Origin: Panaeolus papilionaceus
Taxonomy: Eukaryota > Basidiomycota > Agaricomycetes > Agaricales
DNA: 64,000 bases
Assembly (NCBI GenBank): GCA_015501605.1
Contig: JADNRZ010000011.1
Location: 310,001 to 374,000 of the forward strand
Direction of reading: 5' to 3'
In this document: positions 47,459 to 57,266 of the stretch, in pieces
Layout of the letters: the number at the start of each line of letters is the position of its first letter
How positions within the stretch are numbered: position 1 is the first letter of the stretch
Program-made: the position numbers and the translations under genes
Notes under the pieces: model-generated
Databases searched by the model: none
What the model saw: only the letters and a program-made list of their open reading frames with translations
What the model was told of the DNA's origin: nothing

Positions 47459-49141
47459 TCACCGAAAGTCCCTATTCCTGGGAGGCTTCATTGCGAGAAG
47501 TGCACCTCGCAGATCATCATCGGCACCACCAAGGGCGTTGCGTATGAGGTATTTCCCAACATTTTTGTCATCGACATTGATGAACCGCTTTTCGGTGAAC
47601 CAGGAGGAAGAGTACATGGCGGTCTTGTCTTCGTAGTCGTCGCTGAATTTAACGGGAAGTTGTTTGGGTTCCAATGGTGCAGACTTGCGGTCCCCTTCCA
47701 CCGGGAATATCCTCTCAAAACCAGAGCCGGGTTTTGACACCTTCTGATTCTGCGAGTCAACCCACAAACCAGTCAACCCCACTACCTCCTCATTCGTCAG
47801 ACAGTCCCAAAGACCGTCAGTGGCGATCACCATAAAGTCTCCCTTCTGGACTTGGAACGTCGTGATTTCCGGTTCCGCAGTGAAGTATGGCGGTGTCTTG
47901 CAGATCGTCCTTGGAGCTTCCCCTAGAAACTCCTCCTGTATCCGTTTTTGAACTGGGGTGGGCCACTTCATGCTTGCATCTCCGAAAGCACGGGTAAGAG
48001 CCCAGCCCAGGTAACGTCCGTTCTTCAGGAGGTCGGGTTCATTGGGATGAAGTGCAGCGACGCGTGCAGCTTCAGATGGATTCTGCGGTCCCTGCTCGTT
48101 CACAGAATGTGAGTTTCCCAGAGGTCTTCCGTCGCAGTTCCTAGTTTATGCTGAGCGTTGTCGACACATCTGCCCAAGATGGCCCGGCAGTCTCCTGTCT
48201 GCGCGATCCTAAGGAGGCGCGTACCAGGGTCATACAAAGCCATGAGGGCACATGATCCGCTCTGGGCAAACTGGAGCGTCTTGATGGCCTCTGTACGCGA
48301 GAGCTGTCTCCGGAAAGGGTGATCCGTTGAGCGAGAAGCATCTGTAGACTCTCCTCGCTGCAATGCAGCATAGGCTTCATCGCTGAGGCCAAGAACTAAC
48401 TGTGCAGCTTCATGAACTAGGTGATTATCGACGTTGACAAAAGCTTCCTCTGGTGATGGGGTGGAGTCAGGCGGCGTCCCAGGTGCTCTGCCTTGTGTAT
48501 TGAGAGAGTTTAGAAGATCGCCTCTATTTTCGACGATGAGCTGCTGCTGAACTCGATCAGCGACGGCACCTGCAACTGCCATCGAGAGATTTTTGGCGAG
48601 GTAGTTGGCTGTTTCTCCACCCACATGACCATCGTATACACTAAATGAAGCGTATCTGAGTGTTGGACTGAGCTCAAATTCACCAACGTGGGTGGCATCT
48701 TCACTTGGGTTGTTACTAGTATTTGTTCTCTGATGAGCGTCAAAAAGCAAAGAGAATGAAAAGAACGCACCTCTTATGAGACGCAACGTATATTCTCGCA
48801 ATTTTCAAGGATTCTAAGTTGACCTTACCGGTTCCTTTTAAATATTCTGAGGTATTCACCAAGAAATCGTCGGAAGGCTGACAGGGTTGTGCCGCTTGTG
48901 GCTTGCGATTTCCAACATCTGCACTGTCTAGATAAAGCATAGAGCCAGAATAAATCACAGAGCCAGTCAGGACTCCACCTCCAAGAAGTACCCATGGACG
49001 CTGAAGATATCTAGCCGCCGCAAGCCGAGAATTGGAAGCGGTGGTGTATGGTCGTGAACGCAAGCCCAATTTCAGTCCTGAGTTCGCTGTTCGTCCACCG
49101 ATCCACCGAGTTCCACAATGAATCCCGGACATCATAGACAT
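47459..49141 (-). pseudogene. PP2C phosphatase copy A, frameshifted (PDH-phosphatase-like)
   Basis: Two exons, 48771-49141 and 47459-48727. N terminus: basic, mitochondrial-type leader, then a hydrophobic segment (WVLLGGGVLTGSVIYSGSML). PP2C motifs: SVYDGHVGGETANY, SGSCALMALYD, IAQTGDCRAILG, RYLGWALTRAFGDASMKW and VIATDGLWDCLTNEE. Between WETHIL and NPSEAARV the frame breaks at about 48101-48103. The two exons total 1640 nt, not a multiple of three, and the break coincides with a missing base compared with copy B. Copy B reads LSADHT at this point, whereas copy A reads a non-matching VNEQGP after restoring register, so the conserved Asp-His is also lost. No intron fits. It is a decaying paralogue, unless the missing base is a sequencing error. 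Confidence 0.65.
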
Positions 49142-49485
49142 AGTAATACTGCTGTAAGCTTCGAATTCAAACAAAAAGCTTCTGGGAATGACTCGAGTCA
49201 CATTGGTGAAATCAGGGAATTGACAATGCTCGTCCGGGATGACCTTGGTTGGACGTTTCAATTATTTATACTTGATTGCGTGTTCTGTTTACCATCGGCT
49301 TCTGCCTGCCCCTATCTTATGGCCTCATTGGCACAAATACAATTGTAGAAGACGTGAACGAGAAGTCATACATAAAGCAAGATAATATTTTGTACATTTA
49401 GTCGAAAAATACAACGAAGACGGTGATATCATCCCTATGAGCTCGTAAATAAAAACGCTGTAAATCTGGAACCACATCAAGAGAC
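49142..49485. other. intergenic between tandem phosphatases
   Basis: 344 bp holding the promoter of copy A and the 3' flank of copy B; no other feature seen. Confidence 0.4.
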
Positions 49486-51226
49486 TCACCTAACCCTCCT
49501 ACTCCGGGGAGGTCTCGTCGCCAAAAGTGCTCCCCTCAAATCCTCGTCTGCTCCACCAAGGGCATTCCGTATCAAATGCTTGCCAACATTATTCTTGTCA
49601 ACGTTGACGAACTGCTTCTTCGCTCCCCAATAAGGGTACATAGGGGTATCCTTGTAACCATCTCCGAATTTTACGGGTAGTTCCTTCGGTTCCAGCACTG
49701 CAAGTCTCGCGTCGTCGTTCCTAAGAATGGTCTCAAAAAGTGTACCTCGAATTTTGACACCGTCTTTGGTCTCCACGTTAAGTGTGTTGACCTTTGGTTT
49801 CATGCCCTTTAACACCCTCTTGTTCTGTTCGTTGACCCACCACCCAGTCAACCCAACCACCTCTTCGCTCGTCAGGCAATCCCAGAGTCCGTCAGTTGCA
49901 ATCACCATAAAATCACCCTTTTGAATCTGGAATGTCGTTATCTCTGGCTCGGCAGTGAAGTACGGCGGTGTCTTGCAAATTCCCCTGGGAGTGTTTCCCA
50001 GGAATTCCTCATCCATCCGTTTTTGCACTGGGATCGGCCATTTCATAGACGCATCTCCAAAGGCGCGAGATGGACCCCAGCCAAGAGTACGGCCATTCTT
50101 CAAGAGTTCCGGTTCGTCAGGATGAAGGGCGGTGAGACGGGCAGCTTCAGAAGGGTTTTTAGCTGTATGGTCGGCGGACAGAACATGTGTTTCCCAAATA
50201 ACCTTGTCCGAAGTGGTATCATTTGCGTTTTGCTGATTTGGATCCTTTAGGGGCGCGGATACGCGTCTTCCCAGCACAGCTCGTAAGTCCCCTGTGTGGG
50301 CAATCTTCAACGTCCTATGTGTCGGATCGTAAAGCGCCATGAGAGCACATGACCCACTATGTGCGTATTCAAGGACATTTGCAGCCTCCGTGCGCGATAG
50401 TTTCCTGTGAAATGGATCATCTCTCGATGGGGACGCGTCGGTTGACTCTCCGGTCTGTAGTGCGGCATATTCTTCCTTGCTGAGTCCAAGTACTCGCTGA
50501 GCAGTTTCATGAACAATGTGGTCGTCAAGCTTGACAAATGCTTCCTTGATGGCTTCGTCAATAACTTCGGGTTCAAGGATTGGATCGTTGTTGACAGATT
50601 CATCAGGGGTTTGGCCGTCATATTCTTCCCTGGAAAAGAGGCGACCAGACACGACATCAACCATATTGTCGAGCATAACCTGCTTGGCAAGGCGCTCGCG
50701 GAGATTTAACGCCACGGTACGAGGCAAGGCATCGGAAAGAAAGTTGGCGGTCTGTGGTCCGTTATGCCCATCGAACATGCTGATAGCGAGTAACTTCAGA
50801 GTTGGGGTATACTCCAGGTCAGCGCAGGAGAAAAAATCTTCTGCTGGTTGGTTGCTGTCATGGGTGTCATTTGAGTCAGAATTTGGAGAATAAGTTCACA
50901 AAATATACTGACCTAGCGAGCTGAGCACCATCCATCCTCTTGATGTTCCATTTTCCTGGGTTTACTCTGCGGCCAGGGATATCTCTCCAGGTTGTGACAG
51001 GAAAGTCGCGAACAATAGATTTTCCATCATCCTCGTTTCTGCTGTCCAAGAAGATTGTCGATCTGGAATAAATTACTGACCCTGTCAGAATTCCACCGCA
51101 AAGGAGAAGCCATCTCCTCTGAATTCGAATCCGAGTCGAGACATTAGTTATGACATATCGACGCGTCTTCAGAAGATTTGCACTCCATATGCTTTGAGTA
51201 AACGTACGCCTACAGGTAGAGCTCAT
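49486..51226 (-). CDS. PP2C-type protein phosphatase copy B (PDH-phosphatase-like)
   Basis: Exon 1 50913-51226 and exon 2 49486-50854 give 1683 nt, 560 aa, in frame. The N terminus is basic (MSSTCRRTFTQSIWSANLLK, a likely mitochondrial leader), followed by a hydrophobic segment (WLLLCGGILTGSVIYS). Catalytic PP2C motifs are complete: SMFDGHNGPQTANF, SGSCALMALYD, IAHTGDLRAVLG, THVLSADHTAKNPSEAAR, RTLGWGPSRAFGDASMKW, VIATDGLWDCLTSEE and, near the end, HLIRNALGGADEDLRG. Acidic residues of DGH and DG bind the metal pair. The overall layout matches the mitochondrial pyruvate dehydrogenase phosphatase branch (yeast Ptc5-like), which reactivates pyruvate dehydrogenase. Note GDLRAVLG for the more usual GDCRAILG, and GWGPSRAFGD for GWALTRAFGD. 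The tandem copy A lies 344 bp downstream. Confidence 0.88.
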
Positions 51227-52259
51227 GGTGTCCCCAGCGTCAGCAGATATGTCAGTGATATGGTGGAAACAAATCAAGCTTCAACTCAGCAAGCACTACC
51301 CATCAAGGTTCTCGACAGTGTTACTTCAATTTGGCGTAACGTCGCTAGGGTTGGGTAAATAACTCCGCCCACTTTTTTTACCAGTAATTTACCTGAAGCA
51401 GCTCGGGGAGGGATATTTACCAGTTATTTACCGCAATTTACATGTCACGTGACCTCAAATCGGCGTGATTTCTCGGGGCGTGCGGCCTTCGGCGCCTCAC
51501 ACATTTCCATTTCCGATATCCCCCCATTCCGATGTTCCACAACCGCTGAGTGCTCGAAAGGCCCTCCCCAAGTTCATCTACCCTCCTTCCATCCTCCACC
51601 AGGTCCTCATCTTGCGTCTTGTAAGGCTCCTCCTGTGTCCTTTTCCGTTTTATGTATCACGTGCCTAAGTAATTTACACCCTCTCTCAGCCTCGACGGCG
51701 ACCAAGTAAATTACTGTAAATTACCAGTAAATAAGGTCCCGGCCGCTCCGACCGAGTTGTTTACCCAACCCTAAACGTCGCCGAGCCGCGTCACGGTGTC
51801 TTGTTTGCCTTTCTAATGCCCTGACTCGGATCTGATCAGTGTCCTCAACTTCTCCTCGTCAATGATGTCGGACCCCATTCACGCAACATGAGTCTTAAGG
51901 GTGCTTCTCTTGGTAGCTTGTACGTGCAAGGCTTTTTTTTTTGGTCGGTACTTGTGATATGTGTTGCAATTGTATCGTTCAAGACTCATACTTTTTGGGG
52001 CGTGTGCGCTGGGTTCTGACGGGAGGTAAATTTCAGTAATATTTTATAGCTTCACTTATCAACAGCTCACTGCTACAAAGACTCTAAGCTACTAAATATA
52101 TGTCCAATACGCTGTATTCCGAACCAAAAAGTGCCAAGGCGATGGGCATTTGCGCTCACAAGTCGTAAAGTCCATAGGCGATTAATTTTTATTGACCCAG
52201 CTCCAATCCGCGCTGTGCAAAAGAATTAGTTTGGTGTAAGAAGATACGCGCCGGATAAC
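51227..52259. other. intergenic containing a hAT-type MITE
   Basis: Apart from the 428-bp inverted-repeat element listed separately, no gene is visible. A run of nine T's occurs at about 51932. Confidence 0.5.
51338..51781. mobile_element. nonautonomous hAT-type element (MITE) with 8-bp target duplication
   Basis: The element spans 51346-51773 (428 bp). Its ends are the inverted repeats TAGGGTTGGGTAAA and TTTACCCAACCCTA. It is flanked by the perfect 8-bp direct repeat AACGTCGC at 51338-51345 and 51774-51781. An 8-bp duplication together with a T/C-A-G-G-G terminus is the hallmark of hAT transposons. Subterminal copies of a GTAAATTAC-like motif occur in both orientations near each end (for example 51383-51391, 51423-51445, 51708-51735), typical of transposase-binding repeats. 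It has no coding capacity, so it depends on a transposase elsewhere. Confidence 0.85.
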
Positions 52260-53446
52260 TCATCGTACCGATACCCTTTTCTTGAAATTCAACAGTGAAA
52301 ACAATTTTGCAAAAAAGCCGATCTTCAGCTCATCTAGATGTTCCAAGGTTTTCTTGAGCTCCCTCTCGACTTGTTGCCTCTGATCCTGTAATGCGGTCAG
52401 TAGTTTGGGGTCGGCCTGCATATTTTCATTCCTCAGCAACTCGTCGAGAGCTTTCTGTTGGTCGTCCATGATCCGCCGGAGCTCGGCGCACAAAGCCATC
52501 CCTGCCCCTGTCTCCTTCAAAGACTTTCCCATGTCTACCAATTCGTATTGAAGATTGAGAAGTCGTTTATTTTTCTCCCGTTCGATTACTTTGTTCAGAA
52601 TATGTTGTGCACTTTCATTCGTGTTGTAAAAAACTTCGACTCGGGAACCATTTTCTAGCATGATCTGTAATTGTTATGAGAGTTGGCCACATGAAGTAGA
52701 TCTGCAAGTGATGATAGTTGGAAAAGACGTTTTACCTTCCAGTATCTGCTCCTGAACTCATCCAGTCGTGCTTCCCTTTTTCTAGCATCCGCCTTATCCC
52801 ACATAGTCGCAATCAAGATCACCTTTTCACTTGCGTCTTTACCACAAAGCTCGCCGAACATCTTGAGATTGCGTTTGATAGTACCCGTTACGCGATTCTC
52901 ATTCACGCGATACAGATAAAGGATGCCAGCTAGGCGAGTTTCCTTTTCAGCGTAACTAAATTGTATGTGTACATTAGCAGCTCTGCTTTTCCGCTGACAG
53001 AAACTGTCACGTACGTTTTCTTAAGCCACCGTGATATCATTTTCAAGACCGTCAGGTCTGGAAGTTCAGAGTCATCAAACCCAGGAGTGTCTACCAGTAC
53101 GATGCTGCCTCCGTATCTGGGATGGTTCTTTACCCTATACGCACATACGGACTTGGTTTGCGATTCGAGGTCGTTTTGGGCAATGTTAACTTCCCAGTCA
53201 AAGCGGCCGTACTTCTCGATAAGCTATGTCCTCCAATAATTAGTACACCATTGACAAAGTCTTTGAGGCAGATATTATGCTGACATGACTCTTCCCGGTA
53301 CCTGTCGGACCCATGACTCTATTGTAGTGATGTTCCCTGTAAGTAAATGCCGTACAAGAATGGGGCGTCCAAGCAACGCACGCGATGATAATGTCATTCG
53401 GTTTAACGTCGTACTTCCCTTGCTTAACGAGCTGTGTGGCTTGCAT
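52260..53446 (-). CDS. AIG1/GIMAP-like GTPase 3
   Basis: Five exons in transcript order (53382-53446, 53285-53318, 53015-53223, 52736-52955, 52260-52664) sum to 933 nt, 310 aa. G1 is GPTGTGKSH, on the 34-nt exon. G3 is VLVDTPGFDDSELPD, the linker is AGILYLYRVNENRVTG, and the G4 position is ATMWDKAD. The C-terminal coiled coil (IEREKNKRLLNLQYELVDMG onward) ends with FFAKLFSLLNFKKRVSVR, very close to the FFARLFSFMRFKKALS end of GTPase 1, so these two are the nearest pair despite lying 40 kb apart on opposite strands. Function unknown; membrane contact through the hydrophobic-basic tail is an inference. Confidence 0.78.
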
Positions 53447-53510
53447 AATTTTTGGTAGTAGTGAAGCTTAGTAGAAGTCACGACCAGCAGTGGGAGGGGA
53501 TACGGAGTGT

Positions 53511-53952
53511 ACAACGAGGCCTGGAAGCTCCTGCCAGGTCTTGTCCGGATTTAGCGGATTTGAGGCGAAAATTTTGGATTTAACTGTCTGTTTTTAGCGG
53601 ATTTGAGGGCCCATTTCGACATTTCAACAGAAAGATTGTCCGCAGTTAGCGGATTTGAGGGGTCAGGTCCACTTAATTTTTGAAATTTTGTTGAAAATAG
53701 GGAGAGTTTGGGGGTCAAAATTCCATCATAGGTCCATCAGAACGAATTTGATTATCCCTTCTCCAAATAAGCGCGAAAGCGAGGGTCAAAAGGTACACAG
53801 AAAACCGCGCCGCAGGGAAGAAAAATTACCTTTTTAGGCGATTTGTCAGCAATCTTGTCCGACTTTGCGGATTTGAGACCCAAAAGTTAGCGGATTTGAG
53901 GCGAAATTTTTGGACAAGACCTTGCAGGAGCTTCCCGGGGCCTGTTCAACGG
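53511..53952. mobile_element. inverted-repeat element with internal GCGGATTTGAGG repeats
   Basis: The two ends (about 53519-53546 and 53911-53944) are imperfect inverted repeats of about 28 bp sharing GGAAGCTCCTGC and AGGTCTTGTCC. Flanking 8-bp sequences GTACAACG (left) and GTTCAACG (right) differ by one base and may be an aged target duplication. Inside, the motif AGCGGATTTGAGG occurs at 53553, 53596, 53648 and 53889, with a variant near 53867. There is no coding capacity. The 8-bp duplication would fit a hAT-type MITE; the family is not certain. Confidence 0.6.
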
Positions 53953-55080
53953 TTATGGGGTACCAACATCACGAGCCACTGGCACGCTTTTTGCGCGAGG
54001 ACTCATTTTCGATCTCATTCAAATTTATTCGATCACCCTGACTGTGATGTTGAGACTGTCAATATCAGTAAACTGTATCGATGCATCAATGAGCAGCAGC
54101 GCGACTACGAGCCTAGTGATCCTGGTCTCAAAAGATAGTTACAGCGTACCAAAATGCCGTGAGATGCGGTTACTGCATATGCATATTGTTCGAACGAATA
54201 ACCACACCCTGTCGACTTCGCCATCACGTCTGCAGTATGTAGGCTCACTGGCATTTGAGGCGCCTAAAAGCCTCTCAAGATTGCGACGTTTTTTTATCTA
54301 TAATGCTATGTTAGCGTCAACAAGACGTTCCTGACGCACAGGCCTGGTTCGCAACGAAGGCCATGAATAGATTGATATTGTTTCAGGAAAGCTCGATGTG
54401 GCCTTGGAATCTTTACGAGTCCCCCTTAGCCTTTAGGGGAGTCGTTCTATCATTATACCCCGCTTTTGCTGTCATGAAAATCTCTCTCTGGCACGTGACC
54501 TCGAGATTACTTAATTTACGGTAACTTACCTGGTAAAATTCTCGACCTCCCCCCCCATCTTGGTAATTTACTGGTAAAATTTGGGCCATCATTTATTTAC
54601 GCAACCCTAACGCCCACTGTCGGAAGTACAGGCTGTCAATCCTGCCAACGTTCTCTCCCTCGTTCCACATGGCCCCCCTCCGCAATGCACAACGATTCTC
54701 AATCTCCACACTATGGCGTCGTAGGGTGGAAGTGTGAGTGGTATCTTAGTATCTCAAACAGTATTCAGCAGTAGACCGATGAAGGATTGAACACAGCACA
54801 TTCTTCGGGGACTACGAACTTATGGATAAGGTGACCCAAGAATTTGATCTCGCTTTTACTCGCCCCTAAAGCATGACAAATGTGCTCCTGAACCAGGTCC
54901 GCTCGGTCTTTGCATCAGACTACCCCCCAGAAGAGCATGTGTGTTCGATACAGGTTGGCGAGCGCCATGTATTGGCGACGTTTCAACCCGGATTTCAATC
55001 TGGTAGGAGGAATCTTCGCCCTCCAGTTCTACTCGAACGGTTTTCTAGGTGGGAACAGGCTCTCCACCAAGACTTTTTAC
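53953..55080. other. intergenic, no convincing gene
   Basis: Contains a partial MITE end at 54480-54611 and, at 54669-54740, a short frame with ATG and a GTGAGT donor (MAPLRNAQRFSISTLWRRR) that I could not connect to anything. It may be a separate non-functional first exon. Confidence 0.35.
54480..54611. mobile_element. truncated relative of the 51.3-kb hAT-type MITE
   Basis: The right end TTTACGCAACCCTA matches the terminal repeat of the intact element with one change. The stretch before it has the same GTAAATTAC-like subterminal motifs and the shared CACGTGACCTC. No matching left end (TAGGGTTGCGTAAA) was found upstream, so the copy is truncated. Confidence 0.5.
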
Positions 55081-56859
55081 ATGATGACAACATTAAACAT
55101 TAGGGTCACTGCTGCAAAATTCTTTGTTGTACTTTGTGATGTCAATAAACCTATGGGACAAAGGTTTTCGGAATTTGTAAAAGCATTCGAAAACAAAGGC
55201 GATTCTGTGTTGTGGATAACAGGTATATGGCAGTCATGTCCTAGTTCCGCTATTGACAACTGGGGCTCCTATACGGTAAGGTGTATCGCAGGTACCAATT
55301 CTCTGATCCACTAACTCAGGCGCCTGACAGCTTATTCCTCGAGACAATGCGGAGAATTTGTTATTAGAAGTCCCATCAAATCCTCCCTCTGTCGAAGAGG
55401 TACGCCTGATTGTGTTCATTTCCCAAAAATCTGACAGACGCCGATCCAGTTATTCTGGGCTAGCCTGGAACCTGCGGACGGCGACAACAAGATGTCCCGC
55501 AACAGCGCAAAAACGAGAAACAGTTACGAGGCGGCGTCCTCAAGGTGCGATGTGAAGTTATGTTGCGCATTAAGCATTACTAAAGAGCTTACAGAGCTCC
55601 CTAAAAAAAGGCGCCCATTATGTGCGTTGGAAGGACACCGCATCTTTACGCGATGCGCTTGAGGCATTTTTAGACGGCGAGGATGTAAGCTCTGCCATGC
55701 TCGCCAATAAGAAGATGTACGGTCATATTGTATCTCTTACTTTCTGTTTGGTTGTCATACTTAGTCTTCGAAATTTCCGCAGCCCAGAGTTCCAAGTTGT
55801 CTTCACTAACGAGATGGATGTGACAGAAACGAAAGACTACCTTGAGATTAACGAGGAGGACATCGTCATCATGTGGGCTCCTTGCTTGTTTTCACCAGGC
55901 TGCTCCTGCTAAGCATGTTTACAGTGTCATGGGAGCAACAGGGTCAGGAAAGAGTTCCGTATGTATCATGATCTAGAAACTCCACTTCAATTTATTGAAC
56001 GGACCTGATGACATTCCCCATTCATCAGTTCATCAAGAATGCGACTGGTTATGACCTAAGGATTGGAGAGGAAGCGGATTCGTGTACTCAGAACCTCCAA
56101 GTTATCAGGATGCTACACGGCGATCGCAAGATTTACCTAGTCGATACCCCAGGGTTCAACGACACAAATACCAGCGATATTAAGATATTCAATCTCATTG
56201 CAAATTGGCTCAGGGATCGGTGCGACCTCTCTCTGACAGTGAATTTATGTATGCCTGACTCTATTAGCTTCATCAATGATGTCTATGTTAGCGGCGTCGT
56301 CTATCTACACAAAATCAGCGACACACGTATAGGAGGAATTGCAAGGCGAAACTTCCAAGTCTTCGAACAACTGTGTGGTAGGGAATGCTTCCATAAAGTC
56401 ATGTTAGCAACCACTATGTGGAACGAGGAAACGGAAGAAGATGGTCAGAAGAAAGAAACCCAACTGAAAGACCGATATTTCAAGTCAATGATGCAGCAAG
56501 ATGCCAAGCTTCGTCGACTTGATGATGATCAAGACTCCGCACAAAGATTATTGACAGCAGTCATAAACAACGCAACTAATCTATGCCCACTTCTCTTGCA
56601 AAAAGAACTCGTTTCCCTCCATAAAAGCCTTCCAGAAACGCATGCCGGACAATACCTGTACCGCAAGCTGGGCGATATTCTATGCACGAAACAAGACAAG
56701 CTGGCACAATTGCACTCGAACTCGGCAGAGGCAGGTGATGCACTGTTAGAATTCGTTCAACTACAGAAGGAGATTCAGGAGATAATGAAGGAGATGCAGG
56801 AGAATAGGCTGAGTATGCCCACTCGCCTCATGCAATTCTTGCAAAGCAGATTTCGATGA
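55081..56859 (+). CDS. AIG1/GIMAP-like GTPase 4 with an extra N-terminal region
   Basis: Proposed exons: 55081-55275, 55331-55399, 55438-55544, 55597-55872, 55925-55958, 56029-56219, 56268-56859 (487 aa, in frame). The GTPase part begins at NEEDIVIIVMGATGSGKSS, with the P-loop again on a 34-nt exon. G3 is YLVDTPGFNDTNTSD, the linker is SGVVYLHKISDTRIGG, and the G4 position is TTMWNE, with Asn in place of Asp. The C-terminal helix region ends MPTRLMQFLQSRFR. About 265 residues precede the P-loop (paralogues have about 12-40); they include MTTLNIRVTAAKFFVVLCDV and WKDTASLRDALEAFLDGED. I do not recognise that part, and its exon joins are less certain than the GTPase core. Confidence 0.6.
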
Positions 56860-57266
56860 TGGCACCGAATGGGTATATATAGTATCTCGTTTGTTATAAT
56901 GATATTCGCATGTTCAAACGAATTCTGTTTAATATATCCTTCTGCAGGTTTTGCCACTCGGGGATATTTAATGTCTCAAATTTTGAAAGTCCTTGGTACT
57001 TATAAAAAATATAAAGAGTATAAACGATGCTGTAGCCCGAAAAAGTGCATAAGAGCATGTACGCACACTACTTAGTATTTAAATCCGCACAGTTGCCTCA
57101 TGCACGACATACATTAAACTTTATTCGCAGCAAGCATCCAACACACATCAACGCTGTTTGACTTTCCCCCACCTAATATTCTCCGTCAGGCTAGAGCTCG
57201 AATCGTTTATTCTGCCATCGTCGTGTAACTGACTACATTTCATCATCGTCTTGAACAGACGCGCTC
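56860..57266. other. intergenic, no gene seen
   Basis: About 400 bp of A/T-rich spacer between GTPases 4 and 5. Confidence 0.4.
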
